Of a stretch of 64,000 nt of DNA, positions 22,690 to 33,248 are shown piece after piece. The notes beneath the pieces were generated by a model. That model made no database searches, was not told the origin of the DNA, and saw nothing but the letters and a program-made list of their open reading frames with translations. Each line of letters starts with the position of its first letter. Within the stretch, counting starts at the first letter, position 1. The translations under genes were made by a program, and so were the position numbers. The stretch comes from Effrenium voratum (taxonomy: Eukaryota; Sar; Dinophyceae; Suessiales; Symbiodiniaceae), in the NCBI GenBank assembly GCA_963377175.1, contig CAUJNA010003771.1, positions 2,018,087 through 2,082,086 on the forward strand, written 5' to 3'.

Positions 22690-22805
22690 TGCGATACGTA
22701 AGGAATGGGTTGGAACGAACCTGGGGATTCCCGAAGGAAGGACACCAAATCGGGGATGGTTTATCTTGGGGTCATTCCAATTCTCATTCCCTGCTGAGCA
22801 CCCTG
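22690..22805. mobile_element. GGGAATG-family short element
   Basis: The left part TGCGATACGTAAGGAATGGG and right part CCAATTCTCATTCCCTGCTG match copies at 23933-24045, the right half near 21165 and left halves near 23635 and 26830. AGGAATG and CATTCC form the inner inverted repeat. The exact ends are uncertain. Confidence 0.6.
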
Positions 22806-23148
22806 AAGGATGAAAGTAGATCGGGGTTGAGCAAAAGTCCTTTACATGGGACGACCATTGGTTGGAAAATACCAAAAGATATGATATGTCTCATTTAATT
22901 GGAAAGTGGCCCATCGTCATTGAATTGGAGGCCAAACGGAATATTGATCAACCCCCAAATGGAACTGATCCCATGCTTTTAGCATCAACGTCACCCCCTA
23001 AGTGGCAGGTTAAAGGCAACCCATCCCGATTTCTGTTTGTGATCACTTCCAAAACCAGTCGAAACGGTGACCTGAGTAGTACAACTCCCTTCTGTGGGCA
23101 ATTAAAGAGGATGACTAAAACAAATGTTTTAATCTTTTGGCCCCTCAT

Positions 23149-23260
23149 CTCAGTTGCCCAAAGCCGACCTTTTGACCTTTTGGTTTTCCTGTGTTGGTCC
23201 ATATTTATTCAAGACCCCAAAAGCTTAACCTTTTATTTCCAGGCCCTTTGGGCAGCCGAG
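23149..23260. mobile_element. TIR element CTCAGTTGCCCAAAG, target duplication TCAT
   Basis: The left end CTCAGTTGCCCAAAG mirrors the right end CTTTGGGCAGCCGAG. TCAT flanks both sides (23145-23148 and 23261-23264). The interior (CCGACCTTTTGACCTTTTGG, then GGTCCATATT) is nearly the same as the copy at 41013-41123. Confidence 0.9.
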
Positions 23261-23550
23261 TCATATGAGCCACAATCAAGACCCGGGTAGATGGAGGTTA
23301 AGGGGCAGTCCCAGCCAGAAATAGTTGCGGATATCCGCCTTAGTTCTTTACATGGTTCTGGGTAGACCGGGTTTTGATTGTGACTCACATGAGGTTTGAT
23401 TCAATCAACATGTGCAGTATAGGTCCATTTGGAAGGGACGTCGGGGGAAATGCTAAATTTCCCCACAAACATCGCCGGCCATGGAGGGGTCTCCGGCTTT
23501 CGGTTCTGCCCTTCGGCACCCGGCGCTCCCTTTTCGGCTTTTGGCTTGAG

Positions 23551-23598
23551 GCGATCACGGCCTCGAGCTGCGCCAAAGCATGCGCAGAGCGGTGGCAG
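23551..23598 (+). CDS. 48-nt PPR micro-exon
   Basis: Between a TTTTGGCTTGAG acceptor and a GTGCGC donor lie 16 codons reading AITASSCAKACAERWQ, phase 0 at both ends. T-x-S-S-C-A-K-A-C...R-W-Q is a PPR helix A and the start of helix B. The exon could extend further 5' in the same frame (to about 23480) if another acceptor is used. Confidence 0.5.
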
Positions 23599-23710
23599 GT
23601 GCGCGCCAGTGGGATAGATGGATCAATACGTGCTGGTGCGATAGGCAGGGAATGATCTGAGGGTGGAATTGCATACTGTTGACCCAGGATTAATAAACCC
23701 TAAACCCATT

Positions 23711-23774
23711 ATTAGGGGGGTGTTCCCTCCAAAAGTGGTCTGAATCCCCATTAAAAGGGGACACCCCCCTAATA
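23711..23774. repeat. Hairpin-forming inverted repeat
   Basis: ATTAGGGGGGTGTTCCC at 23711 is matched by GGGGACACCCCCCTAAT at 23757 with one change, around a ~29-base loop. The outer flanks (CAGGATTAATAAACCC and CAAATCCAGGGTTAGC) are weakly complementary, so it is probably another palindromic short element. Confidence 0.65.
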
Positions 23775-23932
23775 GTCAACCAAATCCAGGGTTAGCATTA
23801 CTCCTGGTTCATACCTCTTGGCTACCCTGGTTTCCAACCCACTTTATTTGGGACTTTCTATATATATATAGGGGAGAGGGGAACATCAGAGGCCTTTTGG
23901 GTTCATTTGCCCACGGGGTATGTAAAAGGCGT

Positions 23933-24045
23933 ATGCGCAAACACCGCTGGGAATGACAAATGAATGAACCCAGGCTTTGGTCCCCAAACAAAAACCACCA
24001 GTTGGATGGTTGATAAGGGTCCTTCCAATTCTCATTCCCCGCTGA
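23933..24045. mobile_element. GGGAATG-family short element
   Basis: It contains GCTGGGAATGACAAATG on the left and CCAATTCTCATTCCCCGCTG on the right, with CAGGCTTTGGTCCCC and CCAGTTGGATGGTT between them. This interior is shared with the fragments at 21145-21190 and 26860-26885. Confidence 0.6.
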
Positions 24046-24234
24046 GCAGCAAGAGTATTCCAACCTAGTTTGCTTGAGGCATCCCGTTTGCTTCACAAGG
24101 AGTCCTACCCTCTGTTTTCAGGGTGTATTTGCTTAGGGCTGGGATTAGTGGGGGTTTGAAGTTTGATTCCCTGGTTCTGGGTCAACGGGACACTCGCGGT
24201 GTTTTTGGTTCTCGATAGTTCTGACTTCCGGCAG

Positions 24235-24313
24235 GTTGCAGACGAAGTGCTGCTTCGCATGCGGCTTTGCGACCTGCCTACAATTTGCATCCGCAACTCG
24301 GCAGACCTTGTGG
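24235..24313 (+). CDS. Possible exon, unknown
   Basis: A CTGACTTCCGGCAG acceptor is followed by VADEVLLRMRLCDLPTICIR and NSADLV, with a possible GT donor at 24314. It is Leu/Arg-rich and helical. It lies among PPR exons, but no PPR signature is evident. Confidence 0.4.
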
Positions 24314-25509
24314 GTTCTTTAAGTTTCTGGGCGCTTTTGCAGTCCGTAGATGAATTTACCCAGAAGGAAGCCCCAAGGAGACCGAAGGAAGCCAAAGGAA
24401 GTATGTAGGTGTATCCAGACACCCCTTTTTGACACCTAGTGTTTGATCGCCTTTCGGGTTTCGGTGGCTAACGTCCCGCTTTGAAGTTTGAATGAACGAT
24501 GACTCAGCCCGAAAATCGAGTGGTTCCTATGGGCTACATACAAGCAAAACAAAGCAATTGAGCTCACTGAAGTTTGGTTTGGCCATTTCCTCAAGTTAGT
24601 GTTAGCTTCCTTGTTTCCCAGGAGAATCACTTGGTTTCGGGTCATTTGTTTCACTTGGTTTCAGGTCATTTGTTTTCAGGAGAGTCACTGGGTTTCACAC
24701 CCTCACGTTTTGTTTCAGTTTCATTTGTCATGTGAGTGTGAAACCCAGTGTCAGGCCGTTTTTCGGGAGAGTCACTTTTCAGGTCACCCTCACCGTGGTG
24801 TGGGTCTGAGGCACCGGAAGCTGGCGCCGGAGCCTGGACAGGCGCGCTTCGGTTTTCCTTCGCGCCGCGGAGAAAACGGTTAAACCGGGAGCTACGGCGG
24901 GTGCGGCGGTTTTGGCCCCCAAAGGCCCGGATTTCGGAGAGGGATGCAAGAGATTTTGGGGTGTAACCAGATACAAGGCCAGATATTTCCAGAGATTTTG
25001 ATACATTTTGGGGCCCGCTGCCGCGACAATTTCTCGGCTTTCCCAGTAGTACCCAAATTGGTCAGAAAGGTTGCAACAAATCGAGGCGTTCCGTGTCCTT
25101 ACGCGGGGCTGATGCATATAGCTCCTGACTTGCCTCAAGCAAATCGATCTTTTCACCTTTGGGTTTCCCCGTTTGGGTTCATAGAATCAAGGTTCCAAAA
25201 GGTGGTTGATTTCTGGGTCCTAACTGGGCAACTGAGAACTCTTAACCCCGGAAAAAGAGGACCTTCACAGGAATGGCCTCCCTCTTTTTCAATTCACAGC
25301 TGGTTTGGTTGACACCTCCCCCCCTGAGACTTTCGCCCCCCGACCCAAGCACCACCCCCCCAACACCCCAAACCCTGCTTGGGCAGGGAGTCGGCCATCT
25401 ATGAGAGCTGCAAGGCATCCTCTTGGCGCCCGGTGACTCGGCCGCGGCCTTGTGACCATTTTGGGCCTTGTGACCCCTCCCCCGTAAAATGGAATTGGGG
25501 GAGGGGTCG
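24314..25509. other. Mostly intronic; one weak PPR-like island
   Basis: 24600-24740 holds a local duplication (TCACTTGGTTTC(A/G)GGTCATTTG). 24810-24930 is GC-rich and one frame reads AGAGAWTGALRFSFAPRRKR, reminiscent of a PPR helix B, but neither border could be set. Confidence 0.35.
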
Positions 25510-25545
25510 AACAAACAAACAAACAAACAAACAAACAAAAACAAC
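25510..25545. repeat. (ACAA)n tetranucleotide run
   Basis: About eight uninterrupted ACAA units. Confidence 0.9.
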
Positions 25546-25659
25546 TGAACTTATGTGCCTACTCTGGATAGACGGAAATTGCTTTATCCTATTAATCATA
25601 TGTATATATATATACATACACATACGGGCTTCGCCCATCCCGCTGCCACAGTATCTCAC

Positions 25660-25745
25660 AGGGCAGTACGCACCCCTTCAAGGGCATTTCCAGATATCAG
25701 TTTTGGAGGTAGGGAGGTTATGTACCATGACATACATAAGGGCTA
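25660..25745. repeat. Dispersed repeat, inverted relative to 28050-28132
   Basis: AGGGCATTTCCAGATATCAG and TTTGGAGGTAGGGAGGTTAT match the reverse complement of 28050-28132, which holds CTGATATATCTGGAAATGCC. The two copies are 2.3 kb apart in opposite orientation. Confidence 0.65.
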
Positions 25746-27016
25746 TACACTGTGTTGTATGCTTTAAAATTGCGATAATCTGAATATAACATACATGCAT
25801 CCATTTTCCATGCCTCTAAAGTCAAACCTCGAAATGAGCTTGAGCCTTGTGTCCACCCTCAGAAATGGGACAACCATTCAATCAAACAGGGTTGGTAGAT
25901 CAATGCAAGGAACCTTGCGTTCTCCTGCAAACTATATTATGCATAGTGTCGACATAGTAAAATTATCCTTATCACCCCCCCCCCCCCCGCCACTGCTTTT
26001 TGGACCGTATTTGGGAGATTGGACATGGGGAAAAACAGTTGTAAAACAGTTATTAGGGGTTGCTGGATAATATTTGTTGTGTACCACAGATGTGGGTTAA
26101 AGTCGGCAAGTGTAGCAGTTCGGTCATTTTGAGCCTATAGTCGCAAGGACCTCGCCCGTGCACTTTGACGTTTGATGGACCGCCATGCACGTTAAACTCT
26201 ACGGTGTCAACAGAAGAGCAATGTTGGCTTCGGATTACTATCTATGGAGGACCCTACCAGAGGAACCCCCAAAAGGAAGATTGTTTTCCTTCTGAATGGG
26301 CAGCCTCTGATTAGGTCGGAGGATACTCTCTTTCCAGCCCTCATGTCAATGCGCAAGAGGATGGTAGCAACATATTCCTGTCCACTTCCATGATTGTTGC
26401 GAGGCCAGATTGTTGAGTCACTGCCCACAGTTTCCTTAAATGTATGCTGATTTTCCGTGGAGCGAAGTTGAGAAGGGGGCGGCCAGGCTCCTTAAACGTG
26501 TATAGTCTTGCTGGTTCTTGGTTGGACGGACCGCAGATGAGTCGGAATCAAGGCTTCAAGTCACCTGTTCATTGCCAGACTTACCTAGGCCTTTTTAGCC
26601 GTTTGCCTCACTCCCAGAGTAGAGTTGGCTTTGCACTTGGTGGGTTTGCTTGCCATTTTAGTGGTAGACAATAAGATCGGCGACTTTTTCTGGCCAACTT
26701 CAATCGGACCATTGTTTTTTTCTCGGGTTTTCCACCACTTGACCGGAAGTGAGTTTTTTCTGGGCGTTGCAACCGTTTCCGTTAAACTCAAAGGCACAAG
26801 ATGCACAAGCATAGCCATGACCATTTGGCTGGTGCGATAGGTAGGGAATGTGGGAATGAACACAGGCTTTGGTCCCCCAAAGGACACCATTTGGTCAGAC
26901 TCCGTTTCTTGGCAGTTATTGGGAAACCAAGGGGGTTTTCCGTATTAAACCCACACAAGGTTAACCACTTTTTGCGTGTTGGGGTCGTTGCAGCAGCCAA
27001 GTTTTCTCCTTCCCAG
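25746..27016. other. Intron or intergenic DNA
   Basis: A C-run of about 15 lies near 25975. TGTGTACCACAGATGTGGG near 26078 belongs to the family also seen at 5990, 50150 and 60595. No exon is supported. Confidence 0.35.
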
Positions 27017-27105
27017 TCTCTCGAATTGAGGCCTTGGCGCTGCTTCGGCGCTGCGGCTGCCTGCGGGCCCAGGCGAGAAAGCGCCAAGCCCAAGGGAAAG
27101 CCCCG
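27017..27105 (+). CDS. Possible PPR-associated exon
   Basis: After CTCCTTCCCAG, GC-rich sequence reads SRIEALALLRRCGCLRAQAR in one frame, where A-L-A-L-L resembles PPR helix B, and an Ala/Arg-rich peptide in another. Composition and acceptor support an exon. The frame and the donor are not secure. Confidence 0.4.
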
Positions 27106-28510
27106 CCTTTTTTTGAGGCAACCCCTACAAAACATGGGTCAAACTGCCTATAGGGATTCCTCCATTTTGTTGCTTTTTTTTAATGGTTTCCCTTCAATCC
27201 CAAGGTGAAATGGAACACGCCTATGTATGGGAATGCTTGATTTGCTTGCAATGTTTGGGGAATCCACCGAATTGCTTTCTTATTTTTCCAATTTTGCTGG
27301 TTGGTAGAGTAGATGGTGAACAAATGTGGTTCACTTTGGCACTCCTGCAAACGTTGTTATATGTCATCACTAGTTTCATGTTACAATTGAACCTGTTGGG
27401 TGCTCATTTGGGGGCCCCCTCGATCTTGGGTGATATCCGACCCATACCTTTTAGGACCCCTCCCAATGGTTGGGGGGCCCTTCCGAAATCCCGTCAAACA
27501 GTTGGGATTGAGTGATTTGGGCGTTTCTTGTCTCAAAATAGGGAAGCCCTATAGGTGATTTCCCTTCGGTATTTGTTTTAGACACAACCCCAAAACAGGG
27601 TTCGCGAAAAACAACCACACACCCATGCGATTCTCACCAGGACACATCGTGCTATCCAGTTTCATGTCAGAGATTCTGAGCCAGCCTTAACACGTTTAAA
27701 TGTGCATGTTAGCAGTTGCGCTCTTTTCGCACTTTCAAAGTGGGAATCCACAGGCGAGGCCAGGGAGGTTGCGCCAGGTAAGAAGGTAGTAACTCCTGTT
27801 CTGCATACCCTAGTGATGCCGAATCTGTGAGGTAAAAACAATGCCAAGCCACAATCCTCGCGGTGCAAGGGGCCTCTTGTTGAAATGCCAAAACCATCCA
27901 GCACCTGGAGTAGCGATGACACAGTCTGCCTTTCGAGGATGGGAGGGTACAGCACACTGCATTCAACACCGTTTGCAGGTATGGGTTTGGGAGGTATGGA
28001 GGCTTACTTATATATAAATATATCACCTGTAAGCCAATATATATATATATATGCCCCTTAAAGTGGTATACAACCTCCACAACTCCAAAAACTGATATAT
28101 CTGGAAATGCCCCTGAAAGGGGCAGGTGACAAACCCCCAAAGTCTATGCGCGAGCGTGTCTCGTTTGGAGTTGGTACCGTTTGTCTGTGAGTTGTGTGGG
28201 GGGACACCAAAATAATGTTCACAATGTTCACAGGTCCGGGTCCCAAGAAATGACACCCCCAAATAGGGGAACCACCCGGATTGTCGATTTTCTTTCAGTT
28301 TCCCCTGTTTGGTCCCACAGTCAAGGTTCCATTTCTGTCTCCGAACCTTGCAAGTGAGATCCCATGGGTTTCCTTTTGTTTCCAACCCAAAAGGGTCCAA
28401 CCCAAAAGCAAAAAGGTCAGACAGACCTTCACACCCACCCCAAAAAGGCGGTCCAACCAGAAAACACCAAGGGCACTCCCAAAGTCTGACAGTTCTGACA
28501 GTTCCCCGCT
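27106..28510. other. Intron DNA with repeats
   Basis: It contains the inverted partner repeat at 28050-28132 and an AT run near 28040. No supported exon. Confidence 0.35.
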
Positions 28511-28635
28511 TCATTCATGGTTGTTGTTGGGAAACACTTTGCATTTTTACCTATTGTGGTTGAGTAGTTGAAATCCAGCGACTTGACTGCTAAAATGTTA
28601 AAAGTTTTGCTTCCCCCTCCGAGGTGAACCAAGAA
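28511..28635. mobile_element. Family L dispersed element, copy 1
   Basis: CATGGTTGTTGTTGGGAAAC, TATTGTGGTTG(A/T), GTTGAAATCC and GCTAAAAT occur in the same order as at 56893-57012, about 120 bp each. No clear TIR was identified. Confidence 0.7.
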
Positions 28636-28797
28636 TAAATCAGGTCTAGCACTTTCGCCAAAGTCTTACTAGCAAAAAGAGCTTTGTGCGTTGGCTTCGG
28701 AGACAATCTTCAAATTCACAAAAAGGGGGGTCCAGCCAGAAGACACCGAAAGTCCCTGACAGTCCCCCGCTTCGGCCGCGGTTTTTCTTTCGCGCAG

Positions 28798-28915
28798 GTG
28801 GCGGCGATGAGTTTCGGGGCGCTGGCAAAGAGCTCCTGGCGCCAAGGGCTGCTCCTCCGCCAGGCGACGGGCGCCTCGTCGGCGCGGGAGGCGGCCCTCT
28901 GGCGGCTTTTTGGAA
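28798..28915 (+). CDS. PPR-repeat exon
   Basis: A TTTTTCTTTCGCGCAG acceptor precedes VAAMSFGALAKSSWRQGLLL and RQATGASSAREAALWRLFG. S-F-G-A-L-A-K-S-S-W-R-Q-x-L-L-L matches helices A and B of a PPR motif. It is the last PPR-like island before the oxygenase gene. The donor is not certain. Confidence 0.55.
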
Positions 28916-29369
28916 GGGAAACCCAGCAAAGCACCAAAGCGCCCTTTTTGGGGGGGTCAGGTTCCCAAGAAATTCGGAGCCATATGGGTAGCTGATCTTT
29001 TTTCTTTCTGGAGTTGGTTTAAAGGGAAGCAAAAGGAACACCGCCATTTTGGGATGCGCCTTTTTTTTTACGGGAATCGGACCCCTCCAAAATGGCGCAA
29101 TGGTTTCCTGTGGTTTCCCCGCAAAGCCAACCCAAAAAGCATATGGGTACTGAGCCTCAAACACAGACCCACATGGCAAAGCGTTTTAATAGTTGGAAGT
29201 GGTTGGTGGACAGAAATACGAATAATGTCCACGAAAGGGTCCCGCCCCCCCAGGAAAAAAACAACACTAGAATCACTAGAACATATGTTTTAGAAGGCTG
29301 CTAGATTTCAAGAGTTGTAAGGGAGCTGGTTCTACTCACGAAGGCTGGTTTTTTTTGATGGAGTCAGAA

Positions 29370-29770
29370 GTCATCTTTTGGACACCGGCCACCCGCCGTC
29401 TAGCGTCCCACACCTCGTTCGTACGTGCAGATGGATGTTGAAGGATCTCCCCAGGTCGTTGTCGGCGTTTCGGCGTGCGTCTTGGAGCCGAGCCATGGGA
29501 ACATCGAGCGGAGCAATAAGCGACCTGAAAGGTTTGGCGGAAGGATTGTCTCTGGCGGGCTCGCCCTTGGAACCTCCCCAGTTGGTCAGCATGGGCTGGA
29601 AAGTGGGGCAGAGCTTTACAGCTGCAGATGACCCAGATCGCATGGAGTTGCCATGGCGAGCCCCCAGCTTTCTGCAACGGAAGGATCCCAAGTTGCAATG
29701 CACCAGCTGGGAACCTTTGCCGATTCCAGAAGGGCCCGATCGCCTTGCAGGGGTCGTGACCCTTGACTGC
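29370..29770. other. Coding-like region, strand and frame unresolved
   Basis: Frames are open on both strands for more than 300 bases and the region is GC-rich. It lies immediately upstream of the oxygenase exons and may contain an N-terminal exon of that gene. No frame shows recognisable motifs, so no exon is called. Confidence 0.3.
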
Positions 29771-29859
29771 TCTTGGATTGGATCTTTAGACTTTTAGCTT
29801 TGTGGGAAATCAAGGGATTTTTTCCTCTACACCCCAAAGAGCTTAGCAATTTGCGTCAG

Positions 29860-30524
29860 AAACCAAGGACCGGAGTGCTGGATGAAGATGACTGTGCAGA
29901 GCTCATCACTTGCATCAACCAGAAGGGTTTCACCCCAGCCTTGCTGAACATCGGTGGAGGTCGCCAGGTCCTTGATCCCATCGCTCGGGATGGGCACCGC
30001 GCCATTGTGGATAGCCCGGAGCTCAGCGGATGGCTCTTGGAGGTGCTGCTCAGCTGTGTGGCACCAATTATTTTTCCCATGTTTTTGGGTGGCTGCCCCA
30101 CTAAAAATGGTCTTCCCCAAAAAGGGTTCCCTTTTTCCGAGTCACTGAACTGAGGCTGAGGCCCCATCTGCCTCCCAGCTTCCGCCGCGGTCGGCTGGTG
30201 GACCTCAACGAGCGCTGCCGCGTGCTGTGCTACCTGCCGCAGCAGGAGTTCCCCGCCCACTGCGACGGCACCTTCCGGCGCGCCAAGCCGGATAAGCGCG
30301 CGGGGGATCGGTCCATGATCACGGTGCAGCTGTACCTCCATGATGTGGCAGAGGAGAGTGGAGGAGGTACCGCCTTCTTCAAGGACTCCGGAGAGCTGGT
30401 GTGCAGTTATCAGCCAAAGGCGGGCAGCGTATTGATCTTTTCTCAAAATCTGCTTCATGAAGGTTCACTGCTGAAACAGGGCTTGAAATACACCCTGCGC
30501 ACCGAAGCAATGTACAGAATGTAG
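29860..30524 (+). CDS. Prolyl-4-hydroxylase-like 2OG-Fe(II) oxygenase, C-terminal part
   Basis: Two exons are visible: 29860-30044 (acceptor TTTGCGTCAG) and 30155-30524, ending in TAG. Joined, they encode about 184 residues. The first part (L-D-E-D-D-C-A-E-L-I, then N-I-G-G-G-R-Q-V-L) is the usual N-terminal half of the oxygenase fold. The iron ligands are the His and Asp of FPAHCDGTF and the His of NLLHEGS. The Lys of GLKYTLRTE fits the 2-oxoglutarate contact, and LYLHDV and GGGTAFF are core strands. The family hydroxylates proline or related residues using O2 and 2-oxoglutarate; the substrate here is unknown. A start exon was not found. The intron 30045-30154 is GC-AG and is itself a TIR element. 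Removing it gives EVLRPHLPPSFRRGRLVDLN. Confidence 0.9.
30049..30154. mobile_element. TIR element forming the oxygenase intron, target duplication GCTG
   Basis: The left end CTCAGCTGTGTGGCACC and right end TCACTGAACTGAG are partly inverted repeats. GCTG lies on both sides (30045-30048 and 30155-30158). The element's own terminal AG is the splice acceptor, and the left duplication supplies the GC donor. Interior similarity to 35749-35862 (GCACCAATTATTT, GGTCTTCCCC, AAAAAGGGTTCCC) shows it is one of a family. Confidence 0.88.
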
Positions 30525-31132
30525 AGAGCCTGATGGCACGCTTCTGGAGATGTACAGCTTCCCGACCTTGGATAAAGTGGCTCGGGGAGGGCACTGTGCA
30601 GTGGTGCAAATCGATTTCTCTTGAGTTCTGAATCAGAATGTTTAGATTCTGCAAGTAGATGAATCAACTGGCCATTCGAACACATATTGTATCATACATA
30701 TACCGTACATATATATAATCTTAGTATACATATTACTGTAAGACAAACCGATGATACTCCTTTTCCATGTCAGAATCCAAGGCATCGCGATCGCTTTGTG
30801 TCTTGAACATTCACTCGTCACTCTGATTTCATGACCCCTGACTTTGCCGGAAAGCATGGGGGGGTCCTATGCCGTCCGAAAGTTGGGCAACTGGGCAAGC
30901 CGAAGCAAAGCATGGCGCAGGAATCCGCAGGCAAGTGGTGCACGGCTCGCTTTGGAGTAGAAGGTAGGCTCCTTGCTTACCCTTGGATGAATCACCTGTC
31001 AGCTGCATTGAAGAATCCCAACCCTCTCCAACCTCAATTCCACAATCCGAGAATTGATATGCACCAGCAGCAGCGGGAGCCCTCCGGAAGAGGCTGGCCT
31101 CAAGGGTTTCCCCCAAACTTGGCACCTGGCAG
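30525..31132. other. 3' flank of the oxygenase gene and intergenic DNA
   Basis: AT-rich around 30680-30740. No dinoflagellate-type or other polyadenylation signal could be defined. A GC-richer patch at 30840-30960 has an open frame but no splice support. Confidence 0.35.
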
Positions 31133-31643
31133 GTCCTGGTTCCTCGAAAAAGGAGCCTCGGGTTGGTTCCATGTCGGACGAACAAGATCGTTTCTTGGAG
31201 ATTCGAGGAGAAGTGCCGTACGAAAACAAGGTGAAGGTGTCCGGAGGCGTGCTCTCTCAGCCCCCAAGAACACAGGTGTGGGGAAAGACCGCCCTTGCCA
31301 TGTGGAAATGTATGCCTTAAAGGCAAGTGTTTTCTCTGTTTGGAGGGCTTCCCTTGATATCTTTCAACCAAGGGTGCCAATTCTTCTTGTCCATTGCCCC
31401 GAGCCCTTTCATGATACCGATGAGCATAGGAGCCCCTAAACAGGTCAGTTGATACCTTACAAAGTCTGCGGACCTGGGAGATCGCCAAGCAATCCGCTGC
31501 CAGTCTGTGTTGTAGGTAAGGATTGAAGCGAAACCACAAGGAGAACCGAAAATCCATGGCTCCCAGTGGATTTTCGTCACAATTGGAAGGCGTTGGACGA
31601 CCTGGCCTGGAATGCCTGGCTCAGCGATGCTCACTGGACTCAG
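31133..31643 (+). CDS. First exons of an unrecognised gene (starts MSDEQDRF)
   Basis: ATG at 31171 opens MSDEQDRFLEIRGEVPYENK and VKVSGGVLSQPPRTQ, ending at 31275 before GTGTGG. A second 54-nt exon at 31590-31643 (acceptor AATTGGAAG, GC donor) reads ALDDLAWNAWLSDAHWTQ, and both joins are phase 0. A CACCTGGCAG acceptor lies 38 nt upstream of the ATG, a plausible trans-splice acceptor for a spliced leader, as all dinoflagellate mRNAs use one. Later exons are not certain. The N-terminus is acidic and soluble; no signal peptide or known domain. Confidence 0.5.
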
Positions 31644-32717
31644 GCAACTGGGAGTTGAAACCGGACAAGCTGGAATGTAAAACAAAACAAAAAACACAAG
31701 ATTTCTTTTGCCAAAAGGCTCCGGGCTACTGCCCGAGCTTTTACAATGAAGCTACTTGAGGGCCCTTGAAGTGTCCCGGAGAGGGCTCGGACCCTCTCTA
31801 GAAGGGAGTTGGGAATCTAAGCTTATGATCCCAGAGGGTCCCTTGGTACCTTCTAAGGAGGTACTGAACGACCCCTTTTAGCCCCCGAAAGCCATCCTCA
31901 TGAGGTACCAAGGGACCCGGGATGTTGAGTGGCAACAGCTGAAGCAGGTGTTCCTTTAGGTTGGAAAACAGATCTCCGTCCCGGATGGGTTGACTCTCGG
32001 TGGCAGCTGTTCGCCGTTTGGGTCCAGGTAACCCAATGCCAAGCCTTCCGCTTACTTTTTGTCTCCTTTGGCTGGAAACCTGTTCATCACTCCCTGAGTT
32101 CCGCTTCGGATTTGGACTTTTGTAGACTTTTGGGGACTATTCTAGAAACAAGTTTAGTCTTGTTTTGGCTAATGAACTCATGTGAGGTTCAAGCTTTCAA
32201 AACAGGTTTTGAACCAGCGCCGTTCGAGTATGAAGAAACACTCTTTCCGCTTGGATGTTGCGCCTTTCAAGGGAAATCAAAACGCCGTTGCCGATTAACA
32301 TACACATGAGTCTTCATTTTGTTTTCTTAACAGGTATCCAAAGGGGACATGAATCACATGACCCCAGGTGTCTCCAAACTCCGGGCCAAACAGCCATAAA
32401 AAGCCAAGCCTCAGGTTGAACCGATTCGATGGTTCACTTGAGCCACAAGAAAGTCCGGGTAGATGAACGGAAGGGAGAGTCCCATCCAGAATGGAGGGAA
32501 ATATCCGGCCTTTTGGTCCTTAAGGTGGGTTTGGATGGTGCCACTTTGACATCTAGGTGTTATTGGTACACATGGCTATGGTGTTGTTTTGAATCACTCA
32601 AAAGCGGTTGGTGGGCCCCAACGAATTAGTATACATGCCCGCGTTCCGTTTGTAGATTGCTTTGAAAGTAGAACCCAACAATTGCCCTGAAAAGTCAACC
32701 ACCTTCAAGCTTCCCAG
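31644..32717. other. Intron, no supported exon
   Basis: A local inverted pair involves GGTCCCTTGGTACCT (about 31838) and AGGTACCAAGGGACC (about 31904), a perfect 15-bp inverted repeat. The frame at 31929-32309 is open but not protein-like throughout. Confidence 0.4.
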
Positions 32718-32870
32718 CTTTGGCATTGCGGGGCCCCTCGCAGGCTTTGCAGCATCTTGTCCTGTCGCCCAAAAAGGACATCGTGGCCTTGAGCAACTTG
32801 GCACGTGTGACTCGTGGCGGAACTCACACAAGGCCACCCAGTCCCAGTGCTGCAGTGCTGCGGGGTTCCC
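32718..32870 (+). CDS. Possible exon, unknown
   Basis: After AGCTTCCCAG one frame reads LALRGPSQALQHLVLSPKKD and IVALSNLARVTRGG, Leu-rich and helical. Another frame is also open, so the choice rests on composition. The donor is unresolved. Confidence 0.35.
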
Positions 32871-33133
32871 TCTAGAATCAACTACCAACAAAGATGATTC
32901 CTTTCATGGCGACTTGGGTCCGGGAATGGGTTCCTTTTCCTTGCTTCACACACGATTGGCGCAAGCGAACCTGTTTCAGGGCCCCTGTGACTTGTTTGGT
33001 TGTTCAATACCTTGGCACTTTGGTGCTTTGGTACTTCGTGATTCAGCAGTGTGTTTGTTTCTTCTGTTTTACTTTGGGTGGCTTGGTACTTTTGTTCTTC
33101 GGTTCTGATCATGTTTATGTGGTGGTTTGTAAG

Positions 33134-33248
33134 GCAAGCACCATTGTTGCCAACGTGCGGAGCCTTTTGCACTCCGCGCGGGTCTTGAACACTGAAGGCC
33201 CAACTGCCAGGTTGCTCTCCGATTCCAACCTCGAAGTTGTCAAGTTCG
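33134..33248 (+). CDS. Exon of unrecognised protein
   Basis: The acceptor TTTGTAAG and a possible GT donor at 33249 enclose ASTIVANVRSLLHSARVLNT and EGPTARLLSDSNLEVVKFG. Helical, with regularly spaced Leu. It may follow 32718-32870 in one gene. No family is recognised. Confidence 0.45.
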
